The notes under the pieces: generated by a model
Database searches by the model: none
What the model was told of the DNA's origin: nothing
Seen by the model: only the letters and a program-made list of their open reading frames with translations
Made by a program: the position numbers and the translations under genes
Source of the DNA: Alopecurus myosuroides
Taxonomy: Eukaryota; Streptophyta; Magnoliopsida; Poales; Poaceae
Assembly: GCA_028641055.1 (NCBI GenBank)
Contig: CM054062.1
Coordinates: 19,277,639 to 19,341,638 of the forward strand
Reading direction: 5' to 3'
DNA length: 64,000 bases
Shown here: positions 47,186 to 57,649 of the stretch, in pieces
Layout of the letters: every line of letters starts with the position of its first letter
Numbering within the stretch: the stretch's first letter is position 1

Positions 47186-48619
47186 CTAGGCCTGGGTGTC
47201 CTCTTCTTCCACTTCCTCTTCGTCCTCGGTGACATCCTCCATGTCCTCATCATCATCCACTCCGATATCCCAGTCAACATCGCGGTTGTTCCAATTCTTG
47301 TATGGAATCCTGTCAGGAGGAGAAGCTGGCACATTGGGAATCTGAAGGGCAGTCATGATGGTGCGCTGGTTCTCCAGGATGTGGCGGCGCTCAACATAGG
47401 CATTGTAGTTCTCCTTGTGGATGCAAACATTCATGCACATCACCTTCTCAATTGCACGAACAAGCCAAGAGCGCTTCTTCTTGCCAGGAGGAGGAGGACG
47501 CATGCGAGCATCACGGTGGCCCTGACCTGTGGCACCCACATCATGTGCAGCCTGCTGGGTGTGGGCGGCCTTCTTGTACAGTGTGACATCCTTGTGGTCT
47601 TCACAGTCTAGCTCCAGGTCCTCACGGAGTGCCTCGGGATAGCGAGCCTTGATGAGCTTCGTGATGTACGGAGCATACGGGGGCACTGAGAGCAAAGTGG
47701 ATCTCATTGAAGATGAAATCCATCACATCAACCTTGTGGACCTCCGTGTCAGTCATGTCACCCTCAGTGAAGGTCAGGTAGGCGTGGTACATGAGGTTGA
47801 CCAAGCCACCACGAATAGCATCATTATTTCCTGCACTTGGGGCAATAGACTCCCTGAACATACGCAACAGGATGTCATATATGGGAAATAGTCCTTTGGC
47901 CGAGCCAATCACACCTGTGGAACCATACAACTCAGCCAGTCTGTTCTTCTCATACTCCACTCCATGAACATGCATGCGGTGACCCTGAGGAGTGTTAAGG
48001 CCAGCAAAGAGATACCCGAGAGCAGTAGCAAAGTCATGGAAATTGGCGGTGAGCAAGAGAGGGCCAGACATCCAAGACATCCCAATATCCTCAGAATCAT
48101 CAATGACAAGTGTGGCGAAGAACTGCTGGATGAAAGTGACATTGTAGGAGCATCTAGTCTCCATGAGAGGACGCAAACCAAGGAGTTCAGCCAACTGGAC
48201 GGAGTTGTTGAAGTATGGAGGATTGGCAGCCAAATGAGCGAAGTTGATAACCTTCATTGGGCACACTGGCTTGCTCATCACAGTATACACTTGCTTGAAG
48301 AGGGTCTCCTGCTCAACATGCCAGAAGCAGGAATCAATAGTGGGGTCTTGAGGACCCTCGGTGTACCAGGCCTTGCCCCTCCATGCCTTGAACTCAGGGA
48401 TGGACATGGTGGCCAAGTTCAGAGCTGACTTCCCTTGCTGCTTCCCAGCTTTGCGAGCCGCCCTGGCAGCGTCACGTTGATGCTCATATTCTCTCTCAGC
48501 ATCCCTCGCACGCCGGCGAGTCTCATTCTCATCAACAGGAGTTCCCTCAGCATCTTCCCGCAGGTGACGGAGGCGCTTGAGGGAGCTAGTCAACTTGCCA
48601 GGCCTAGAGCTTGAACCAT
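47186..48619 (-). pseudogene. Env-like ORF of Sirevirus K (frameshifted), main exon
   Basis: Minus-strand exon starting after a TCTCGCAG acceptor (48620-48621) and ending at 47186. It opens DGSSSRPGKLTSSLKRLRHL, then a basic coiled-coil-like stretch (RRRARDAEREYEHQRDAARA), then a globular region (VYTVMSKPVCPMKVINFAHL; MSWMSGPLLLTANFHDFATA), and ends very acidic (DDDEDMEDVTEDEEEVEEED). A frameshift near 47685 splits it: HFALSAP in one frame, LLSVPPYAPYITKLIKARY in the next; repaired, about 480 residues. No signal peptide or membrane segment is evident, so 'env-like' refers to position only. Spliced to exon 49036-49045 it starts M-D-P-D-G-S. Confidence 0.75.
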
Positions 48620-49035
48620 CTGCGAGAAAGGTAGGAAAACATGCAAAGAAAAACAAACAAGAATCATCAAAAACGGGGGCTCACGACTCGTGGAAATGGA
48701 GGAAGTAGATCTCTGTTCGAGATTCAGTGCAGGCCAGAAATTCCGATCTCGGGTGCGGAAATTCCGGAGGGCGGAAATTCCGGCCTCAGTGAAATTTCCG
48801 GGGTGCGGAAATTCCGGTCCTGGGGCGGAAATTTCCGGCCTTCGGAATTTTCGAATCCAGATCTAAATCTGGGCATGCAGTGAATCTAGAACGACGAATG
48901 TGTGTAATGAGACTGATTCTAGAGGATAGATGTCGCTAGTATGTGTATAAATTGCTCAAATACACCGTGAATACCAAAGGACATGAGATCAAATCAACTA
49001 AAAACCCTAGATTGCGGAGAAAACAAAGCACATAC

Positions 49036-49045
49036 CGGGATCCAT
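49036..49045 (-). other. First coding exon of the env-like ORF (ATGGATCCCG) and its intron
   Basis: ATGGATCCCG is followed by donor GTATGTG (49035-49029). The intron spans 49035-48620 (416 bp) and ends TTTCTCGCAG. The joined codons M-D-P-D continue in frame with the long ORF. A leader of about 140 bases separates this exon from the TATA box. The intron contains its own block of CGGAAATTCCGG-like repeats (about 48735-48860). Confidence 0.6.
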
Positions 49046-49210
49046 GAGGTAGGACGGGATCTGCGGTCTCTTGATCCGCAAAAGGCAATTAAAGGACGAG
49101 GAGGGGAGGCAAAGGGGCCTCCCGGAGGTCTCGGAGGCGGCGGCTGCGTCTAGAGGCGGAGTGGAGGCGAAGGGAGGGGGAGCAATCTGGAACTGTCCCC
49201 TCCCGTCGCC

Positions 49211-49218
49211 TTTATATA
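49211..49218 (-). promoter_or_regulatory. Internal TATA box for the env-like ORF
   Basis: CTATATAAA on the minus strand, about 170 bp upstream of ATGGATCCCG. The first palindromes (49235-49248, 49257-49270) lie 16-60 bp upstream, similar to the LTR promoter. Confidence 0.6.
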
Positions 49219-49234
49219 GCCCCAGCCAAGCACA

Positions 49235-49560
49235 CCGGAAATTTCCGGTATTAAGGCCGGAATATTCCGGTGCCCGGAGATTTCGACCGGAATATTCCGC
49301 CCCAAATATCCGGTGTGCCTTCTGCGAGCGGGCACGCTGGATATTTGGGTGAATATTCGAGTCAATCTCGAACCCCGGAAATTTCTGGGGCTTAAGGTGC
49401 GGAATATTCCGTGCCCCCGGATTTTTGCCCCGAAAATTTCTGCTCAAATTTCCGGGGTGCCTTCTACGAGCGGGCACTTTGGGAATGAGCAAAATTTCTG
49501 GGGGAAAAGTCTGAGGGCCGGAATTTTCCGGGCCCTAGGCCGGAATTTCCGGGGTTCCCA
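49235..49560 (-). repeat. Palindrome array upstream of the env-like ORF
   Basis: CCGGAAATTTCCGG at 49235-49248 and CCGGAATATTCCGG at 49257-49270, then degenerate copies to about 49560. GCGAGCGGGCA recurs at about 49325 and 49468, echoing GTGCGCGGGCA in the LTR. This looks like a second copy of the LTR's U3 architecture within the element. Confidence 0.75.
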
Positions 49561-49924
49561 ATCCTTCCGAGAATGTGTGAAAGATGGAACAAGACGTGAG
49601 CCTCCAAAATAAGAACCAAAAACAACAAACACACAAGCACGAATGAAACATCAAGCAACACAAATACAAAAGGGAAAAAGGTTGGTGGCCGAAGCCACCG
49701 TGTTTGAGTGATACCAAGGAGTCGCGAAGATGTATCTTGGACTCAAAAGTATGACTCACGTTTTAAGCACAATAAGTCACAAAATGACTAGATATGCATG
49801 ACGCTTTGGTTGTTTTGCGCATGATAGGTGGAGTGTTGGTTCATGAGTTGAACTACGCTCCCCCTATGTCCATGCCTACATCTAAACTAGATAGCACATA
49901 TAGTGAAGGTACGTATGCAAGGGT

Positions 49925-51810
49925 TCAAGAGAAGTTGGACGCATCGATAACATTTAGTTCATTCCTCAAACCCCTAAATCTTGGTTCATCAAGGGCCTTC
50001 GTGAAGATATCCGCGAGTTGATCCTTGGTCGGCACATAGGAGAGGTCAATATCACCCTTCTCAACATGATCCCGAATGAAGTGATGGCGTATCTCAATGT
50101 ACTTTGTCTTGGAATGAAGAACGGGATTGTAGGCGATCTTGATGGCACTCTCATTGTCGCACAAGAGGGGAACTTTGTCGAAGTTGATGCCATAATCTCT
50201 CAATGTTTGCCGCATCCAAAGTAACTGAGCACAACAACTCGCCGCGGAGATGTATTCGTCTTCGGTAGTAGAGAGAGCAATGCAATTTTGCTTCTTAGAA
50301 GACCAAAATACCAATGATCGGCCAAGAAATTGACAAGCTCCGGATGTAGATTTCCTATCCGTCTTCTCTCCCGCATAGTCCGCATCCGAATATCCAATGA
50401 GCTGAAAGCTTGAACCCTTGGGATACCAAAGACCGAAGTTTGGGGTATGAACTAAACATCGAAAGATGTGCTTAACCGCTTCAAAATGACTTTGTCTCGG
50501 AGAGGCTTGAAACCTTGCACATTTACCTACGCTATACATAATATCGGGTCTAGATGCACAAAGGTAGAGCAAAGAGCCAATCATGGAGCGGTATACCTTT
50601 TGATCTACCTCTTTACCATCCGGGCCGGGTTTCAAGTCAATAGTCGTGGACATGGGAGTCTTCATAGGTTTGGCATCATGCATGTTGAAGCGCTTGAGCA
50701 TGTCTTGAGTATACTTGGCTTTCTTGATGAATGTGCCTTCGGGGTGTTGCTTGATCTCGAAGCCAAGAAAATACTCTAACTCTCCCATCATCGACATCTC
50801 GAATTTATCCGTCATAAGCTTGCAAAACTCATCATTGAATGCGATGTTAGTAGAACCAAAGATGATATCATCCACATAGAGTTGGCATATGAACAAGTCA
50901 CCTCCAACCCTTTTGGTGAAAAGGGTGGGATCGATTAAACCAACATTGAACCCACGATATACTAAAAACTCTTTAAGGTGCCCGTACCACGCACGTGGAG
51001 CTTGTTTAAGTCCATAGAGCGCCTTATCAAGTTTGTAGACATGATCGGGGTGGTTGGGATCCTCGAAACCCGAAGGTTGCTTGACATAGACCAACTCGTG
51101 GATGGGACCATTCAAAAATGCACTTTTAACATCCATTTGTTGCAATTTAAAGTTGTGATGAGAGGCATATGCAAGTAAGATGCGAATAGATTCAAGACGA
51201 GCTACGGGAGCGAATGTTTCACCGAAATCAACACCTTCGACTTGAGAGAAGCCTTGAGCAACCAATCTAGCCTTGTTGTGGATGACGATGCCGTCCTTGT
51301 CTTGTTTATTCTTGAAGATCCACTTAGTGCCGATGACGTTCTTGCAATCTTTGGGCCTTGGTACCAACTTCCACACCTTGTTGCGCTCGAAGTTGTTGAG
51401 TTCATCGTGCATTGCTTCAAGCCAATCTTGATCTTCAAGAACTTAATAGACCTTCTTTGGCTCAATGTGAGAGACGAAAGCATGAGCTTTGCTAAAATCC
51501 GCTAGTTGCCTCCTTGTGACGACCCTTCCACGAACTTGTCCAAGAATCATGTCCTCCGTGTGACCGGCACGAGCAAGATTATCTAGCCTTCTCTTTGCCC
51601 TACGAGCTAGTATCTCCTCCAAAGTTTCCTTGGATAGCACTTGATCATCACCTTCATCATCGAAGACTTGTTCACCTTGATCTTGATCATCAACGGGAGG
51701 TGGATCCCTTATGTGCCGAGTTGTATCATCACCATGTGTATCTTGTTCTTCATTGTGAGCTTGGCCTTCATCATGAGCTTGGCCTTGATTGTTAGGTTGG
51801 CCTTGATTGA
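49925..51810 (-). pseudogene. pol: Copia (Sirevirus) reverse transcriptase and RNase H of K
   Basis: Long frame 51412-49925 (495 codons) plus upstream pieces to 51810. RT start [19 protein letters not shown], then [15 protein letters not shown] and [13 protein letters not shown]. The catalytic motif [11 protein letters not shown] lies near 50870. RNase H with [20 protein letters not shown] and [13 protein letters not shown]; tail [13 protein letters not shown] and [17 protein letters not shown] stop at 51443-51445 follows PKKVY where related elements have Glu, and upstream the frame is short and broken at 51810. Integrase and gag are missing. Confidence 0.9.
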
Positions 51811-52450
51811 TGTGACGCCCCGAGATCGGGCATTATGCAGATTTCGGCATTTCCACCCAAATCCGCATAATAACCGATTTCAGGTTGCCATTTATGATAA
51901 CATTACAATAGTTCACGAATATTCCGCAACAACAACAGAAGAGATATATACAAGACGACTCAAACGAGTCAAGAATACAACTGATACAATACAAAGATCC
52001 AAATGACAGCGGAAGAAACAACATAGTGTCCGACTACGGACAAGATACAAATTGGACTTAGAGTCCTGAAGATAACCGATGGCGTCCAATCCCTGCCCAG
52101 GCCAAGCCGGAGGGATTCCCAAGCTAACATCGTCAGACTTCAAACCTGTTGACTGCAATGTGGAATATGCAGCCACGAAAAGGATTCGTGGGTCAGCACT
52201 ATTAAGTACTCGCAAGTGGATAAACCATACTCACAAGATACCAGCGTAACCAATCATCACAAGATACAAATACTTTGGGTACAACGGAAAGAGGAGGGGG
52301 TAGTGCAAAGAAGCGGCAGCGGGCAGCAGCAACAACTAGAGAGACACTCTACAACTTCCGGCTATTAGAGAGGGATAAGAGAGTGCGACAAAACCAACTA
52401 TAACAACTCACCAAACAATACCCATCCAGTGTTACCCCCTACTAAGGAAG
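51811..52450 (+). repeat. Left part of gypsy LTR L
   Basis: Starts TGTGACGCCCCGAGATCGGG, a common gypsy LTR start, directly at the break of Sirevirus K. It is interrupted at 52456 by element B, whose target duplication CAACC (52451-52455) belongs to L. No ORF of note. Confidence 0.6.
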
Positions 52451-52455
52451 CAACC

Positions 52456-52936
52456 TGATGGAGGGATGATAACCCGGTAGCCCAACTCCAAGGGGTAACT
52501 CGGCCTAAAGGACGCTGCGCAAAGACCCGGCTAGGATAAAGGAGCTTCTAGAAGGCCCAAGATCGTAGGCCTGGCAACCTGGATTGTGGGTTCCGGTAAG
52601 GAAGTTTAGGGTTTTGTGAGCAGTGTCCGGGTAGGGCTTAGAGTATGCCTTGGAGAACAGGCCAGTGATCCGGATGCTTTATAAGCCGGCCCTTAGGTTA
52701 GGTTTGGGGACCCGAAAGAGAGAATAAAAGCACTATCGCTAGGTATCGAGTATCCAGTATAACACGAGATTTGAGATTAATATATCGAGATCGAAGACCC
52801 GCCGACTTATTCCGCCGGCTCCCAGATCGCCCATCATCATGTTTTCTTCCGAGCTAAACCCTCTCCCAAACATCTGTGTCGTCTTGCCCCAAGATAAGTT
52901 ACCCCCGGTAACGTCTGCCGTGATTATCCCACGACA
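52456..52936 (+). repeat. 5' LTR of element B
   Basis: 481 bp, TGATGGAGGGATGA... to ...CCCACGACA. TATA box TTTATAAGCC at 52678-52687; the first downstream ATG (52839) is the gag start. Confidence 0.95.
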
Positions 52937-55900
52937 GTTGGCGCCCACCGTGGGGCCTGCGTCCAAAGGTGTTTACATCACGGGAGAAGCTCGGAAGAAC
53001 ATGGAGAATCTTGTCATCAGCGAGATCTACATCGACCACGAAGGAGAGAAGATGGTGGACGATTCCGGCTGGGGGCCAGAGTCGGATCACCTCGAATCCG
53101 GATCTATCGTGACAATCGGCCGGATCAACGTCTTCATCGGTATGGTACGTACTTCTGGTTCGATCCCTGACGACTTTGGATTTGATTCTGTGTCAGGGGA
53201 GGCCACCTACATTCAATCAGATGGAGAAGAATCAGTTGGGACGACAGATCCAACAGAAGAACCCACCCCAAAGAGGGAACAGCTGGAGGAGCTGGCGTGG
53301 GCCCCGCATGGCTGGGTCGAAAAAGAAGACGATACCGAGTCTATCCTGCATCTACTATAGAATCGGTATGAGGAAAACAACAGTGAAGAGGAACAGTATG
53401 AATTCGCGCCAAGCATCGTGCGTCGGGTTGCAGTTTACACGGCTCCCGCGACCAATCTCAACCAGGAGAACGGGACCGCAGCCGCGGTCGGAGCGGCACA
53501 AGCGTTGGCCCAGCAGCAAGATCCGGCTTTAGTCCGGATTGACGGAGAGTCGGCATCGGTTACCAGTCAAGCGGCGGAAAACGAGTTACACGCGAACACA
53601 TTCGGATTCCTAGCAAACCGGACACCAGGAGCGGGTCCTTCCAACCCACAACACCCGGCTCTGTTCGACAACAATCTGATCCTAGATCCCACAGTTCTTG
53701 CCACCGTTATCACTCCAGAAAACGCGGCGGAACGTGTTAGGGACCTGGATGTAGCCCGTCGTGCTTTGGAGCAACAGAGAAGACAAGTAGAAGCAGAAAG
53801 ACAAGGGATGGCCACACGACAACGCGAGCTGGATGCACTGGAAACCCGGCTCCGAGAGGAAACGACTAGAATACATCAAAGGCACCAAACCAGATTGCCA
53901 GCATTGGGAGGAGTCATAAACCCGGCTGCGCTATTTATCACGCCTCAGGATCAGCCGATCCCAGCGGCAAATCAAGGAACCGCCCCTCAGCCAACAACTG
54001 GAGGAGTACAACCGGTAGACACGCAGGCCGGGTTACCCGTACCACAGACTGGAGTTACTACCGGCAATACTGTACCACCACCACCACCACCACCACCATC
54101 ACGTTTTCGCACACCAGCGGGTCATTACAACAACCCCATGGATAACGTGTACGCAGCAACACTCGCGTTAAACCAAATCCCCGTGAGAGAGTCACCCCAC
54201 GCAGAGGAGACCCGGCGGGCGATAGATCTATTGCGCACCGCGGTGGCACAGCAAGTTAACTACCCAGATCACAGAAGTGGAATGCATGGGACGTCGTACA
54301 TAAGTCAGCAACGAGGCAACACCGGCAATATCCAGACAAGTTCAGCGCGGCGGAGGGAAGAGCAGCAGCAAATGCCGCCTCCTCCCCGCATTCAGGCAGT
54401 ACCAGCAGCATCAGCAGCCCAAGCTATCGTGGACAGTTCCAGAGCCAGGAGAGATGCAGCCGGGTCTGCAGCGCATGGGCCACCAGCAGTCCCGCGTACG
54501 GCCGCACCCCCCGCAGGATCACACGTTTCTCGAGTAAGGCCGGCCCCGGCTAATCTTGTCGGGCCTAAGTGCCTGTCGGACAACATCAGGACCGAGCCTT
54601 ACCCGGATAAATTCAAGGAACCGGGTAAAGTAGTGAATTACGAGCCGACTATGGATCCGGAAACATGGTTGGGCAGCTATGAGATGGCAATGTCGATTCG
54701 CAACGCAACGGAAAACCTTCAAGCCAAGTTTATGTACTTAATGATTTCAGAAGGGGCAGCAAAATTATGGTTCAATACCCTACCAGAGGGATCTATCAAG
54801 TCATGGGAGGATCTGAAAACTGCGTTCATCAAGCACTTCCATGGGACGTGCAGAAAGTTATTCACTATTGATGACTTAGAACGATGCGTCCAGAAGAAGG
54901 GTGAGTCGGCGCGCAGCTGGGTGCGCCGGGTTATGGAAATACTGCATTCATCCACAGATATTCAGCCCAAGGATGCGTTACAAGCTATGGCAAAAACGTG
55001 CAAGTACACACCTTTAGTGCAAAAGTTAACCCGCATGAAATCTAGTCGGAATGCTTCAGAGGTCACGATGGGGGAACTGATGGATGCATGCAACAAACAC
55101 GTGGCAACGGACACTACAGAAGAGGAAGCTGATGACAAAAAAGCAAAAGCGAACACAAGTAATAATGGAAGAGCCGGCAATGGATCAGCGCCGGGTAATA
55201 ATGGAAACAGCCAGAACAAGCGCCCGTTTGAGGGAGGCTCCGAGTTTGTCGCCAGCACAGAAGCTGGATCTTCAAGACCTAGGGCAGAAGGAAATTTCAA
55301 TACTGGAAATCACAATGGAGGAAACTATCAAGGACCGCCAAGGCCGAGTAACAATTGGGACATCTTCAGAATGGCATGCCCAAAACACAGCAGGAAAGGT
55401 AGGCCGGCTAACCACTCCTTGGAGCAGTGCGCCGACCTACAGAGATGGAACAACGAGGAAGTGAACAGAGCCATGCGAGGTGCAGGTCGGGGAGGAGGAC
55501 CGGGTCCAGGTGGAAACCCGGGCAACGGCCCACCCCCAGCCGGTAACCCGGCAACAGGAAGTCAGGGTAACAACCAAGGGGGAGCCAGAGGTTTCCAGGC
55601 TAACCCCAAGCAGTTCGGTCAATATCACGTGCATACTACAAGAAATTCTAACAAGGACAAAAAGATACTGAAGCAAGCGGTAAACTCGGTTTCCTCGGCT
55701 GTGCCGAGATACCTGAGGTGGTCAGAGCAGGATGTAACATGGAGCAGAAGAGATCACCCGGAAAGAATAGAACACCCGGGAGTTTTAGCATTAGTAGTTG
55801 CACCGCAGGTCAATGGGTATGAGCTGAAAAAGGTCCTGATGGATGGTGGAAGTAGCATCAATATCCTATATTGGGAAACCTTTTTACGCATGGGTCTCGA

Positions 55901-56552
55901 GGAGTCTCAGCTACAGAAGAGCTCAACAATTTTTTATGGGATAGTGCCGGGTCACTCAGCGTGCCCCGAGGGAAAAATCGCATTGGAGGTAGCTTTCGGA
56001 GAATCAAAGGACAATTATCGAGTTGAGTGGCTCACTTTCGAGGTGGTCAAGCTGCGCAGTCCTTATCACGCGCTGTTCGGAACGCCGGCTTATGCTAAAT
56101 TCATGGCCAGGCCGTGTTATGTGTATCTACAGCTAAAAATGCCGGGTCCTAAGCAGACCATCACCATACATGGAAGCCGGGTTATAGCGGCTGAGTGCGA
56201 TGAAGGAAACGCAGCAATGGCTGAGCAAGCTTGCAGAAAAGAGGAACTCAAGCATTACCGGTCTCAAGCAGACCCGGATGGCAGAATGGCATTGAAAAGA
56301 CCAAGTACTGAAGATGAAAGGGCAAAATTCAAGACAGCACAAGAAACCAAGATGGTGGCGTTCATCGAGCATGGCCCCTCCAAGCAATCTGCTGCAGGAG
56401 AAGAAATCGCACGATTGTTCACAACCACCCGCGTCAACGAAACTCCTCACCCGGATTGGCTAGCGAACCCGGCACTCATAATAAAAAAGACCAATAAGTG
56501 GAGAATGTGTATCGATTATGTTGGTTCCAGACAGATCCCCAAGACGAACTAA
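52839..56552 (+). CDS. gag: Gag-protease ORF of element B, with one internal stop and a truncated RT
   Basis: The frame opens in the LTR (MFSSELNPLPNICVVLPQDK), crosses the primer-binding site (VIIPRQLAPTVGPAS), hits a TAG at 53358-53360 and, in the same frame, stays open from 53418 for 1044 residues. Domains counted from 53418: coiled coil at residues 110-160 (RRALEQQRRQVEAERQ), poly-proline near 220, capsid core about 410-560 (AKLWFNTLPEGSIKSWEDLK), a CPKH-x10-H-x4-C zinc-finger-like motif near 660, and protease with VLMDGGSSINIL near 810, where DGG replaces the usual DSG/DTG. It ends NKWRMCIDYVGSRQ, the first residues of RT, where a deletion removed the rest of RT, RNase H and integrase. 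It would encode Gag and protease at most; the TAG probably disables it. Confidence 0.88.
52938..52956 (+). other. Primer-binding site of element B
   Basis: TTGGCGCCCACCGTGGGGC, one base after the 5' LTR, identical to that of C. It is translated as part of the gag frame. Confidence 0.8.
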
Positions 56553-57649
56553 ACAATGTAATGGGCAGCAGGTTTCAGACGCACTCTTTTCCTATCCAGG
56601 GTACCTGAGGGGACTGGAGGGTTTTTAATGAGGCGGCCTGCTGACCCAAGTTTTCTCATATCAATAAAGAGATGGTTGAGAAATATATCTCCTTCACACG
56701 CGTTATCAAGTCTCATTTTGTTATGATCTCTACTTCGTTTACAGGTAAGTGTCGTTTATTATCAGTACATCAGTTTCCCTAAGAATGTCGCATATATCTA
56801 GATCTTGAGGGCTGATTGCTTGAACAGCACAGTTACAAACTCACAGACCCGGCCTTGATGCCTATGAGTTATAAGGGCCGATTACTCGCAAACGAGTACG
56901 GCTGCAATCTTATAACCGGACAAAGGAGCCAAATTTTCTTGACTTTTCTTACTTAAGCTCGATGTGACTCGCACTAAAGTGGCACGATTTGCTCGCTTAC
57001 GATTACATTCAGACATGAAGCCCAATGGGACTTGCCTGACCCTGTTTTCGTATAGATGTAACAACGTGATATCCACGCGAAAGCCGGCTTACAGTACAAG
57101 ATAGTCAAAAGGGTCATCTAAACCACAAGTTATGCAGAGTACAGGGCTAATAGCCGGAAACTCAATGTCTATCAAGCATAACTTCAATACCTATGTGAAA
57201 CGGCTCTAGGTTCGGGCTTAGCGCAAGAAAACTTGTTCTCCCTGGAAGACCGCGTATCCCAGACCTGGACTTTCGGGCTTTGGGGACCCAGGATTTCGCA
57301 AAAAGAAACAAAGTTGCTTAAGTCACTAAGCCCAAAGAACCCAAAACATCCGGGTCTTGGGGACTTGGGAACTTAGAGAAAAGTCTACCTGTCAAACCCA
57401 CGAGACCCGGAAACCGAGTCTCACATACGGAACCATAAAGTAAGTTGGGAATAAACAAGCTTAAAGGCAGAAGTACATCAAGTCTATCCAAAGTCCACAA
57501 AGGGCTTTGAAGCCGTTACAAGTCTCGCAATGCGATTACATAATGCGATGGCAATATCAAAATGGCACATACGCACTATCAAAAGAATATCTGCTTTTAC
57601 AAAGACATCGCGTAAGCAAAGTTTCAAGATGACATCAGATAATAACCTA
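56553..57649. other. Conserved non-coding middle of B
   Basis: No ORF with a domain. Shares blocks with 32827-33961 of C, including the sequence around GTACCTGAGGGGACTGGAGG just after the pol deletion, and AATAAA at 56663-56668. The gag transcript and the antisense transcript converge here. Confidence 0.55.

Larger units (their letters stand above)
45476..51810 (-). mobile_element. Element K: 5'-truncated Sirevirus (copia) with env-like ORF
   Basis: From its 3' end: LTR 45476-46871, polypurine tract, env-like ORF 47186-48619 with a small upstream exon, spacer, RT/RNase H 49925 onward. Gag and integrase are missing because the left end of LTR L joins at 51810/51811. Gene order (pol, spacer, env-like ORF), LTR ends (TGAAAG...CTTTCA) and the CCGGAA palindromes support Sirevirus (Maximus/Opie-like). 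Confidence 0.85.

Noticed and set aside
47964..48428. 154-codon plus-strand frame
   Set aside because: Shadow of the env-like ORF on the minus strand.
54072..54101. CCA/CAC microsatellite
   Set aside because: It encodes the poly-proline run of Gag in element B; nothing more is needed to explain it.
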